Positions 30,730 to 39,131 of a stretch of DNA of 60,432 nt are shown one piece after another (the stretch's first letter is position 1; each line of letters opens with the position of its first letter). The stretch is from assembly GCA_018303485.1 (NCBI GenBank), contig JAGVYC010000015.1, forward strand, positions 1 to 60,432, given 5' to 3'. Below the pieces are notes generated by a model. It did no database searches, was not told where the DNA came from, and worked only from the letters and a program-made list of their open reading frames with translations. The position numbers were made by a program, and so were the translations under genes. The stretch comes from Candidatus Woesearchaeota archaeon (GTDB lineage Archaea; Nanobdellota; Nanobdellia; SCGC-AAA011-G17; JACPNG01).

Positions 30730-32502
30730 CTATTCAACAATCGCCTTTATTCTTCTAATGCCTGCTGCAACAGCCTCCTCTTTTAATATCTTGAATTTTC
30801 CAATCTCTATTGTATTATTGACATGGGGTCCAGCACATACCTCTTTTGAGTAATCTCCAACAATATAAACAGAAACTTTCTTAGCATATTTATCAACAAA
30901 TAGGGCCTGTGCTCCAAGCCTTTTTGCTTCATCCAAATTGATTTCTTTTCTTTCAATATTCAATCCAAGATTTATTACCTTATTGACCTCATCTTCAACA
31001 TCTTTAAGCTGCTTGTCAGTTAATTTTTTATCATAATTGAAATCAAACCTTAACCTCTCAGGAGTTATGTTGCTGCCCTTTTGTTTTATGCTTGGATCAA
31101 TAACATTTCTCAATGCCTGGTTTAGCAAATGAGTTGCTGTATGTAGCCTTGTTGTGACATAAGATATCTCTCCCAAGCCGCCTTTGAACTTCTTTTCAGA
31201 GCCAATCCTTGAAACATCCTGGTGCAGTTCATATTCCTTGTTAAAACCTTGAGCATCAACTTCAAGGCCTTTCTCTTTTGCAAGTTCTATTGTCATTTCT
31301 AATGGGAATCCAAAACTCTGGTATAATATGAAAGCATCCTTTGCATTTATTATTTTTTCATCAGCCTTTGCTATTTTATCAAATTCTTTTAATCCTCGCT
31401 CTAGGGTCTCCCTGAACCTCTCCTCTTCCTTTTGCATTTCATCAAGAATGAATTTTTTGTTATTCTCTAATTCATCATAATCTTCTTTGTAAAGTTCAAT
31501 TACAACATTGGCTATTTTAGCAGTAAAATCATTTTCAATGCCAATTAATTTCCCATGCCTTATGGCTTTTCTTATTAATCTTCTAATAACATAACCCTGG
31601 TCTATGTTTGATGGAGGAATCTGCTTTTCATCACCCAATATGAATGTTGCAGACCTTATATGATCTGCTATTATTCTTATAGATCTTTTTGTTTTTTCAT
31701 CATTGTAATTCTTTTTTGAAATTTCTTCTATCTTTTTTATTACAGGATTGAATATTGTTGTTTCATAATTGTCCTTTAACCCATTTATAACAGCCAATGT
31801 TCTTTCAACACCCATTCCAGTGTCAACATTCTTGTTTTTTAGCTCTTTATATTTGCCTTCTTTTGTTTTGTTGTACTGCATAAAAACATCATTCCAGATT
31901 TCGCACCAGTTTTCTTCATCATTTCCAGGGTTGCTTTCCTTAGATGGTCTATCATTTCCAATATAGTAAAACATCTCTGTATCTGGCCCGCAAGGCCCTG
32001 TTTCTCCAGCTGGCCCCCACCAGTTGTTTTTCTTAGGCAGATAAGTAATTCGTTCTTTTTTTATTCCAAGCTTTTTCCAGATTTCTGCTGATTCCTCGTC
32101 TTTAGGAGCATCTTTATCACCAGCAAAAACAGATATTCCTAATTTTTCAACTGGTATTCCTAAATCCCTTGTTAGGAATTCAAAGCTCCATTCAATTGCA
32201 TCTTTCTTGAAATAGTCTCCAAATGACCAGTTTCCAAGCATCTCAAAAAAAGTATGGTGAAAAGCATCTCCAACCTCATCTATATCAGAAGTCCTTATGC
32301 ATTTTTGTACACTAACCACTCTTTTTCCAAGAGGATGTTTCTGGCCAATTAAATAAGGCACTAAAGGATGCATCCCGGCTGTTGTAAATAATATAGAAGG
32401 ATCATTTTCAGGGATTAAAGACGCAGATCCAAGTACTTCGTGATTTTTGCTTTTAAAAAAATCCAGGTACTTTTTTATCAATTCCTGCCTAGTTTTTGTC
32501 AT
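30730..32502 (-). CDS. alaS: Alanyl-tRNA synthetase, short bacterial-like form lacking a C-Ala region
   Basis: NDPSILFTTAGMHPLVPYLIGQKHPLGKRVVSVQKCIRTSDIDEVGD; HTATHLLNQALR…CAGPHVNNT editing motifs; ends at 590 aa. Confidence 0.92.
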   Translation of the reverse strand: MTKTRQELIKKYLDFFKSKNHEVLGSASLIPENDPSILFTTAGMHPLVPYLIGQKHPLGKRVVSVQKCIRTSDIDEVGDAFHHTFFEMLGNWSFGDYFKKDAIEWSFEFLTRDLGIPVEKLGISVFAGDKDAPKDEESAEIWKKLGIKKERITYLPKKNNWWGPAGETGPCGPDTEMFYYIGNDRPSKESNPGNDEENWCEIWNDVFMQYNKTKEGKYKELKNKNVDTGMGVERTLAVINGLKDNYETTIFNPVIKKIEEISKKNYNDEKTKRSIRIIADHIRSATFILGDEKQIPPSNIDQGYVIRRLIRKAIRHGKLIGIENDFTAKIANVVIELYKEDYDELENNKKFILDEMQKEEERFRETLERGLKEFDKIAKADEKIINAKDAFILYQSFGFPLEMTIELAKEKGLEVDAQGFNKEYELHQDVSRIGSEKKFKGGLGEISYVTTRLHTATHLLNQALRNVIDPSIKQKGSNITPERLRFDFNYDKKLTDKQLKDVEDEVNKVINLGLNIERKEINLDEAKRLGAQALFVDKYAKKVSVYIVGDYSKEVCAGPHVNNTIEIGKFKILKEEAVAAGIRRIKAIVE

Positions 32503-32620
32503 GGCAAAATGAGAATTAGGAACTTATTTAAACTTTATGGTAATTTGTTGGAGTACAGCAGAAATTTTTTTGGTGGAATGTTTTTATAGTTGTAATTGAT
32601 TTGTTAGAATAATAAATTTG

Positions 32621-32983
32621 CTATAAATTATTAATCTTTTCTTTTAAAAGCTGCAGTTCTCTCTCTAATTTATCCATGTTAGCATCATTAGCATAATCTT
32701 TATTATGTTTTCTCGCTATTATCTTCCTATCTTTCCTGGAAGTTTCTTTTTTCATAAAGCTTGGCTCTTGGCTGCTTGGCATAAAATTCATAAGTTCTTT
32801 CATCTCGGTGCTTAATCTCTTTGTTGAAATTCTGAGCTTATTGACTTGTACAGTTTTTTTATTTCTTATTCTTTTTATATTCTCAATTCTTTTTAGCACA
32901 TTTATCAAATCAACATTTATATTCAGCATTTCTTTTCTATGAGAACTTGGATGTTCAATGCCGATATGCAAGTGCTCGTTCAT
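32621..32983 (-). CDS. Hypothetical coiled-coil protein
   Basis: 120 aa, charged/heptad-rich. Confidence 0.5.
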   Translation of the reverse strand: MNEHLHIGIEHPSSHRKEMLNINVDLINVLKRIENIKRIRNKKTVQVNKLRISTKRLSTEMKELMNFMPSSQEPSFMKKETSRKDRKIIARKHNKDYANDANMDKLERELQLLKEKINNL

Positions 32984-32989
32984 GCTAAT

Positions 32990-33511
32990 TTATCTTCCAA
33001 ATAGCATCTTGTCTATGTTATTGATGCTTTCTCTGATATTGTCTATTTCACCATTGCATTTGTTTATCTCAGAATCTTCCTCTGATTTTAGCTCATTTAT
33101 CTTGCTTATGACCTTGCTTATATCTTCCAATTGGTATTTTATTTTTTCAATTTTTTCAATGGCTTCTTTGTATTTGTCTATTTTTATGAACAATGTTTTT
33201 TCTTGCTTGTAGACGTCAGTTGACATTGAAGGCTGTATTAATGGCTCTTCCATGTAGGGCATTCTAATTTCATCAGGCAGTTTAATGCTCGGCTCTTCTT
33301 TTATATGCATTGCTGCAAATGTAGGCTTTCTTAAGGGCATTGGCGGTCTTTCTTCTTGTTTTATAGCATATTTAATGGCACTAATGTCATCTGAAGAAAT
33401 CACGCTTTCATATTTTGGAAACTCTTCATGATATTGCGGAAAGCCAGGTTCTTTTCTAATGTCCTTCTGCTCTTCTTTTTTCTTTGAAAATAAACCCATA
33501 TGTATAAACAT
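32990..33511 (-). CDS. Hypothetical coiled-coil protein
   Basis: 173 aa, C-terminal coiled coil; immediately upstream of the preceding coiled-coil gene. Confidence 0.5.
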   Translation of the reverse strand: MFIHMGLFSKKKEEQKDIRKEPGFPQYHEEFPKYESVISSDDISAIKYAIKQEERPPMPLRKPTFAAMHIKEEPSIKLPDEIRMPYMEEPLIQPSMSTDVYKQEKTLFIKIDKYKEAIEKIEKIKYQLEDISKVISKINELKSEEDSEINKCNGEIDNIRESINNIDKMLFGR

Positions 33512-33632
33512 CGATGGCGTCTTATTAAATATTTTGTATCATTACTCAATAGTTAAAATTTAAAGATATAAAAAACTATTTAAACCAGTTTCGGCTGTTC
33601 AATTTTCTACAAAAATTTATGGCATATATAAA

Positions 33633-34235
33633 ATGAAAATAACACCAAAGGATATAGAAGACCTTGTTGCAGACGTAGTGGGCAAAGACACATTGCAGGT
33701 TCTAAAACTTATTAAAAATAGAAAAAATGTTTCTGAATTCAAGATAGCAGAAAAAATGAAGATTAATGTCAACCAGGTAAGAAACATGCTTTACAGGATG
33801 AATGAATACGGCCTTGTTGGCTTTACCAGGAAAAAAGACAAGAAAAAGGGCTGGTACATTTATTATTGGACATTTAATGACAAGCAAGCAAAAAATCTCT
33901 ATACACATTTAAAAAGAAAAAAACTAGAGGCATTAAAATCAAGGCTTAACGACCCAAAAGAAGAAACATTTTATGTGTGCAAAATAGATTTTGTAAAATT
34001 TGATATTAATGGGTCATTAGATGTTGATTTCAAATGCCCTGAATGTGGCAAACTTCTAAAGGAAGAAAAAATAGTTCATGATTTTGACAGAATTAAAAAA
34101 GAAATTGAGATCCTAGAGCAGGAGTTAATTCAAAAGCCAAAAGTAATTCCTATAATAAAGCCCCCTAAAAAAAAGCAAAAGCAAAAACCAGTTTCAAAAT
34201 TCTCAAAATCCAAAAGAGCCAAAAAGTCCAGATAA
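33633..34235 (+). CDS. tfe: Transcription factor E (TFE alpha)
   Basis: Extended winged helix KNVSEFKIAEKMKINVNQVRNMLYRMNEYGLVGFTRKKDKKKGWYIYYW plus a partial zinc ribbon FKCPECGKLL. Confidence 0.88.
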   Translation: MKITPKDIEDLVADVVGKDTLQVLKLIKNRKNVSEFKIAEKMKINVNQVRNMLYRMNEYGLVGFTRKKDKKKGWYIYYWTFNDKQAKNLYTHLKRKKLEALKSRLNDPKEETFYVCKIDFVKFDINGSLDVDFKCPECGKLLKEEKIVHDFDRIKKEIEILEQELIQKPKVIPIIKPPKKKQKQKPVSKFSKSKRAKKSR

Positions 34236-34757
34236 AACCTTAAATCCATCAAATGGAGGTATTGGCAGCATATTGAAAATAAACAATATCATGTTAATTC
34301 TTTTTGTTGCATACAAAATTATTGATGCCTTTGCGTTATAATGCCTGTATTTTAGCAATAAAAAGGCGCCTATCCACAGCAGAAGGTTCATGAAAGGCCC
34401 CATAAAAGCTATTATCATTGATTGAACTGAAGTTGCATTTGCTATATTTACATATCCTGGCACGAACAGCAATAAAGGCGAGTTAATCAGCCTTAGCAAT
34501 ACACCTATGCCTAATCCAAGATAACTTGCAAAAAACTCCGCATTAATCCCAAAAGCTAGTGCAGTAAACTTATGCCCTAATTCATGCAGCAATACAGCAG
34601 GCGCAGCTATAGCTACAGCTATCTTAATATTGCCCCAGTCAAATCCTTTGTAAAAATCTTCTATGTCTTTCGGCAGTTTAATGCTGCTTGAAAATATATA
34701 GCCTAATGCAAATGTAACAACAACCAGCCTAAAAAATTCAATTAAAGAAATAATCAT
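34203..34757 (-). CDS. Site-2 protease / M50-type metalloprotease
   Basis: LLHELGHKFTALAFG (HExxH) and MLPIPPFDGFKV; multi-TM. Confidence 0.82.
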   Translation of the reverse strand: MIISLIEFFRLVVVTFALGYIFSSSIKLPKDIEDFYKGFDWGNIKIAVAIAAPAVLLHELGHKFTALAFGINAEFFASYLGLGIGVLLRLINSPLLLFVPGYVNIANATSVQSMIIAFMGPFMNLLLWIGAFLLLKYRHYNAKASIILYATKRINMILFIFNMLPIPPFDGFKVLSGLFGSFGF

Positions 34758-34758
34758 C

Positions 34759-34890
34759 TTAAGAAGCTATATATGGTCCTTTCTTCTTCCCTTCGTACTC
34801 TTTAGGGTATTCATCCTCACCATAATCAATTTCGAATAGAAAGTCATTTAATTCCTCTTTCCAGCTGTCATCAAACTTTTTCATTTTCAT
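34759..34890 (-). CDS. Small acidic protein (43 aa)
   Basis: Manual ORF MKMKKFDDSWKEELNDFLFEIDYGEDEYPKEYEGKKKGPYIAS*; same strand just upstream of the S2P gene. Confidence 0.4.
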   Translation of the reverse strand: MKMKKFDDSWKEELNDFLFEIDYGEDEYPKEYEGKKKGPYIAS

Positions 34891-34928
34891 AGGATTTGAT
34901 ATGGCACAAACATTTAAATAGCTTTCTT

Positions 34929-36095
34929 TTAAAAATTGCTTAATGTTTTTTGCTCTCTGATTTCTTTCAATAAAATGCTTTTATCAAAAAACATATTTGC
35001 TGGTATTTTCAGCCTGCTTTTAATGTTTTCAGCAGCTGATTTGAAGTCATTGAATTTCAATGGCTGTTTTCTCATTGCATTTCTTGTTACTTCTCTTAAA
35101 ATGCCGACTCCGCATGGTATTTCATAATCTTTTACTTCTCTTAAGACTAAGATAGAAGCCTGCCTTTTTATTTTGTCTAGATGCTCGCAGATGCCAAGAC
35201 GGTTCGAATAATACGCTCCAGTAACAGATGCAGCATAGGTTTTTCTTTTGTTATGGCTTTCATAATCCTGCCAGAATTGTATCATGTTGGAGTTGCTGTT
35301 GTATTTTGCTTCTATAACCTCGAAGCTAAAATGCCTCGGCATCAACAAAATTTCATAATGATTTCCAAGGTATTCATCATAAAAAACAAGGTATTCATTT
35401 ATTGCATTGTAATGCTTTATTTTTTCTATTAAGCTCTTCGATATCAGGTCATCAACAGCAGTTATGGACCATTTTGTCGGAACTAGCTTTCTCTGTATGT
35501 TTATACCTAGTAAGCCAGCAGAAAGTAGCTTGTTGATGTTTGATGCAGTAAAATTATGCTGGTAAAGGTCTAGTATTGCATCATTTGCTTTCATGTCGTT
35601 GTCGCCAACAATATATTCTACTCTTTTTTCAACTTTTGGATTTTCTTCCAAAACAGCCTTTTTTAATGGCGCAGGATTGAATATGGGCTTGTGAAAATTA
35701 TCCAGCTTGAAAGATAGGCCTGGCTTTTTCTTAAGCTCAAAATTAACATCAACAGGTTTCTTGGCCATGCTTACTTCCTGCATGACATTAGTAAGCTTAT
35801 TTCCATATTTTATATTGCTTACAAATCTTGAGTACACCATAGAAGCCCTATTCAGCAATATATCTCTTTCATTAAGCCTTGCTTTAAACCATTCTTCTGG
35901 ATCGCTTAATCTGTAGGAATATTCATCATGCTTTGCAGGAGATAAAATGCCAGTAAAAACATTGGGATAATTAAACTCCCCGACAAATATTTCAGGAGGG
36001 CTAGAGCCTGTAAAATTCAAGCTTATGTTCTTTAGCAAATCCCCCCTTATTTTATTAAGTGCTTCATAGTACTTGCTGTCTTTTTCTATTTTCAT
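34929..36095 (-). CDS. Hypothetical protein
   Basis: 388 aa ORF; no family recognised. Confidence 0.6.
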   Translation of the reverse strand: MKIEKDSKYYEALNKIRGDLLKNISLNFTGSSPPEIFVGEFNYPNVFTGILSPAKHDEYSYRLSDPEEWFKARLNERDILLNRASMVYSRFVSNIKYGNKLTNVMQEVSMAKKPVDVNFELKKKPGLSFKLDNFHKPIFNPAPLKKAVLEENPKVEKRVEYIVGDNDMKANDAILDLYQHNFTASNINKLLSAGLLGINIQRKLVPTKWSITAVDDLISKSLIEKIKHYNAINEYLVFYDEYLGNHYEILLMPRHFSFEVIEAKYNSNSNMIQFWQDYESHNKRKTYAASVTGAYYSNRLGICEHLDKIKRQASILVLREVKDYEIPCGVGILREVTRNAMRKQPLKFNDFKSAAENIKSRLKIPANMFFDKSILLKEIREQKTLSNF

Positions 36096-36126
36096 GATAT
36101 TAATAAGATATTAAGAAATAAAAAGC

Positions 36127-36951
36127 TTATCCTTTTCTTGGTATTCTCAGAACCATGCCTGTTTTAATTTTATCTATGTTTATATTTGGATTAAGTTTTG
36201 CGAATTTATCATAATTTTGCTCATTCCAAACACCATGTTTTAGAAGTATTCTGAATCCATTTTCACCTTTCTTTACCTTATACGATACATATTCTTTACC
36301 CACACTGTTTCTTTTTTCAGCATAATTGTTTGCAGCCATTGCCACACCCTCTTCCATTGTCTCTGGTTTTGTTTCAACAATTTTTCCATCATTGCTGCCA
36401 ACTCCAGCCATTCTCCAAGGGCTGCTGCCAAGAATTTTTTTAACATAATCTTTTGTTTCTGGTATGTTTGGAACTTTATTATCAGCTTCAAGAACCCTTT
36501 CTGGCCCTGCATTGTAAGCCGCCAATGCAAGCTCAAGATTGCCATTGAATCTTTTAAGTTGCTTTCCAAGGTATTGTATTCCACCTTTTATGTTTTCTCT
36601 AGGATCATATATGTCTTTAACACCAAGTTCTTCTGATGTTCCAGGCATTAATTGCATTAATCCTTTAGCGCCTTTTGGTGAGGTTGCACAAACTTCGTAA
36701 TTAGATTCTGCTCTTATTACATCTTTTATCAGTTTTTTAGAAACAGGATAAGCACCATATTGTCTGTTATGCCTTCTAACCTCTTCAGATATTATGTCGT
36801 CTATAGAAGGCTCTTTGTGTTTAATGTGCTTAATTATTATTTGAGCTGCATTTTCAGGTATTTTAGCCATATTCTTGTATTCAAGGTCCTTTATGTATTG
36901 GCCAAATAAAAAACTGCCTAAAACAGCTGCAGATATAATGCCCTTTTTCAT
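36127..36951 (-). CDS. Lytic transglycosylase (SLT domain) with C-terminal LysM-like domain
   Basis: VIRAESNYEVCATSPKGAKGLMQLMPGT…GIQYLGKQLKRFNGNLELALAAYNAGP (ES, GLMQ, AYNAG motifs); YVSYKVKKGENGFRILLKHGV…KLNPNINIDKIKTGMVLRIP; hydrophobic N-terminus. Confidence 0.85.
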   Translation of the reverse strand: MKKGIISAAVLGSFLFGQYIKDLEYKNMAKIPENAAQIIIKHIKHKEPSIDDIISEEVRRHNRQYGAYPVSKKLIKDVIRAESNYEVCATSPKGAKGLMQLMPGTSEELGVKDIYDPRENIKGGIQYLGKQLKRFNGNLELALAAYNAGPERVLEADNKVPNIPETKDYVKKILGSSPWRMAGVGSNDGKIVETKPETMEEGVAMAANNYAEKRNSVGKEYVSYKVKKGENGFRILLKHGVWNEQNYDKFAKLNPNINIDKIKTGMVLRIPRKG

Positions 36952-37017
36952 AGAGAACTATATGAAAGTAATACTATATAAATCTTTCGCTTTGTTATTA
37001 TCTATAAGTGGTTACAA

Positions 37018-37215
37018 TTAATCTCTCAGATCTGAAAAGCTAAGCATAACTAACAATAAGCCAATTAAGCCAACAATTATGCCTACAGACCCTTTAATAA
37101 TATCCAACAGTTGCGGCCACCATTTCAATATGCCTAGCAATCCTAAAATGATAAACACCGCTCCAAGTATAATTTTAAATAAACCTACTGCTGCATTTGC
37201 CATTTTTACCTCCAT
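37018..37215 (-). CDS. Small membrane protein (two TM)
   Basis: 65 aa hydrophobic ORF. Confidence 0.5.
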   Translation of the reverse strand: MEVKMANAAVGLFKIILGAVFIILGLLGILKWWPQLLDIIKGSVGIIVGLIGLLLVMLSFSDLRD

Positions 37216-37288
37216 TAATGCCTTTTTATTGATATTATTTCTTTATAAAAATTTAGTTTTAAATTTATGCATATTTAAAGTATAGACT

Positions 37289-37364
37289 TTGTCCGAATAG
37301 TGCCCGAAAAGTCTTAATTATCTGACACCTTGATTGCTTTTCGGACAGAATCATGACTTTTCGG
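37289..37364. repeat. Cluster of inverted CCGAAAAG-type motifs in a divergent intergenic region
   Basis: TTGTCCGAA (37289-37297), CCGAAAAGTC (37304-37313), GCTTTTCGGACA (37336-37347), GACTTTTCGG (37355-37364). Confidence 0.6.
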
Positions 37365-37445
37365 TCAAGAGCTACTTTATTAGACAAATCCTCTGACCAC
37401 ATGACCACAAAACCTTTTTAAACCATACCTATTATATATTAAATC

Positions 37446-38006
37446 ATGTTAAACAAGCAAGAATTTAAGAAAATAAAGAAAGAACTTGCAAAATTTGAAA
37501 CAGAGAGAGAAGCAGAAATTCAAAAATCAAGGGAGATAATAAGGTTTTCAAAATTAATTATATACGCCTTGCACAGAAATAGCATAAAAGAAGCAGCAGA
37601 CTATGTTAAAAAAATAAAAAACAAGGTAAAAGCACTTTCAAAAAATAATTATGACATGTCTCTTTCTAGTGTTGCCAAGCAGGAATATGTTGAAGCATTG
37701 TGCTATTATCATTTCATAAAAGATAGGAAAATACCAACAAAAAAAGAGCTAAATATTGATACAGAAACATATCTTCTTGGCATTTGCGATTTAACCGGCG
37801 AACTTGTAAGAAAAGCAGTTGATGATGCAATAAAAAGAAACTTTGGAAATACAATAGCCATTAAAGAGCTAGTCTCAGAAATCTACAGGGCTTTCTTGGA
37901 TTTCGACTTGAGAAACGGCGATTTAAGAAAAAAAGCAGATTCTATAAAATATAATCTCAAGAAACTTGAAGACCTTGTTTATGAGATCAAGACAAAGAGA
38001 CACTAG
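37446..38006 (+). CDS. Translin-family RNA-binding protein (archaeal COG2178-like)
   Basis: SREIIRFSKLIIYALHRNSIKEA…EYVEALCYYHFI…YLLGICDLTGELVRKAV…. Confidence 0.8.
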   Translation: MLNKQEFKKIKKELAKFETEREAEIQKSREIIRFSKLIIYALHRNSIKEAADYVKKIKNKVKALSKNNYDMSLSSVAKQEYVEALCYYHFIKDRKIPTKKELNIDTETYLLGICDLTGELVRKAVDDAIKRNFGNTIAIKELVSEIYRAFLDFDLRNGDLRKKADSIKYNLKKLEDLVYEIKTKRH

Positions 38007-39080
38007 TTATTTATACTCTTTCTTAACATCATCAAAATAATTCTTCTTTATTGATTTTCTTATTTCTTTCATCATCTCTTGTATGAAATGAACATTATGT
38101 ATTGAAACATACCTGAAAGCAAGAGGAACTTCTGATTTCAATAAATGCCTTAAGTATGCCTTGCTAAAGTTTTTGCAGAAATAGCAGGTGCAATCTTTTT
38201 CAATTGGACTCTTATCCTTTGCATAAATTCCTCTTAATATGTCTATTCTTCCATTTTTTGTAAATAAGCCGCCGTGCCTTGCTGTTCTTGTAGGAAAGCA
38301 GCTGTCAAATATGTCAATGCCATGGTCTACTGCATTTATGATTTCTTTTGGAGAGCCAATTCCCATCAAATACCTTGGCTTTTCTTTATTCAAATAAGGC
38401 AATGAGAAATCTATCATATTATACATTGCTTTTTTTTCTTCTCTAATTCCTAGGCCACCTAAAGCAATGCCATCAAAGTCCAGGCTATTGATGAATTTTG
38501 CACTTTTAACCCTTAATTTTTTGTCAATAGAGCCTTGTGTTATTCCGAACAATAATTGATTCTCGTTTTTATGAGCTTCTTTGCATCTTGCTGCCCATTC
38601 ATGAGTTCTTTTTACACAATTTGAAATGCTTCTGGAACTATTATGATGGGGAACATCGTCAAGTGCCATTGCAACATCAGAGCCAAGTGCATTTTGTATT
38701 TCTATTGCTCTTTCTGGCGTTAGCAGATGAACTTTCCCATCATATGGTGATTTGAAATAAAATCCACTTTCAGAAATCTTGTCATAAAAAAACTCGCTCA
38801 ACACCTGAAAACCACCAGAATCTGTAAAAATGACTTTGTCCCAGCTCATGAAGTTATGAAGGCCATTGAAATGACTTATGATTTCTAAACCTGGCTTCAA
38901 TGAAATCAGCAATGTATTTGTTATGATTGCATTTGTATTGTCAAGATCATCCTTGCTTAGATGTTTCATGGCAGCCTTAGTGGCAACAGGCATGAAAAAG
39001 GGCGTTTCTATAATACCATGGGCTGTTTTTAGCTTTCCTAGCCTTGCTTTTCCTTGTTCTGATACAATTTTAAAGACCAT
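38007..39080 (-). CDS. tgt: tRNA-guanine transglycosylase, bacterial (queuosine) type
   Basis: FFMPVATKAAMK, FTDSGGFQVLS, PRYLMGIGSPKEIINAVDHGIDIFDSCFPTRTARHGGLFT, CTCYFC…H zinc site; no C-terminal PUA domain. Confidence 0.88.
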   Translation of the reverse strand: MVFKIVSEQGKARLGKLKTAHGIIETPFFMPVATKAAMKHLSKDDLDNTNAIITNTLLISLKPGLEIISHFNGLHNFMSWDKVIFTDSGGFQVLSEFFYDKISESGFYFKSPYDGKVHLLTPERAIEIQNALGSDVAMALDDVPHHNSSRSISNCVKRTHEWAARCKEAHKNENQLLFGITQGSIDKKLRVKSAKFINSLDFDGIALGGLGIREEKKAMYNMIDFSLPYLNKEKPRYLMGIGSPKEIINAVDHGIDIFDSCFPTRTARHGGLFTKNGRIDILRGIYAKDKSPIEKDCTCYFCKNFSKAYLRHLLKSEVPLAFRYVSIHNVHFIQEMMKEIRKSIKKNYFDDVKKEYK

Positions 39081-39100
39081 TATCAAGAAAGGAACAACAA

Positions 39101-39112
39101 GGTTTATATACC
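39101..39112. promoter_or_regulatory. Near-palindromic TATA element GGTTTATATACC shared between tgt and aspS
   Basis: Only TATA-like element in the 51-bp gap; centre is ~26 nt from both the aspS ATG (39132) and the tgt ATG (39080). Confidence 0.55.
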
Positions 39113-39131
39113 TTTTTTAAACCGCATTATT

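Noticed and set aside
36127-36951. Bacterial contamination or chimeric contig as explanation for the lytic transglycosylase
   Set aside because: Gene is flanked within a few kb on both sides by archaeal genes (TFE at 33.6 kb, translin-like at 37.4 kb) with matching AT-rich composition; a chimeric insert cannot be fully excluded without reads
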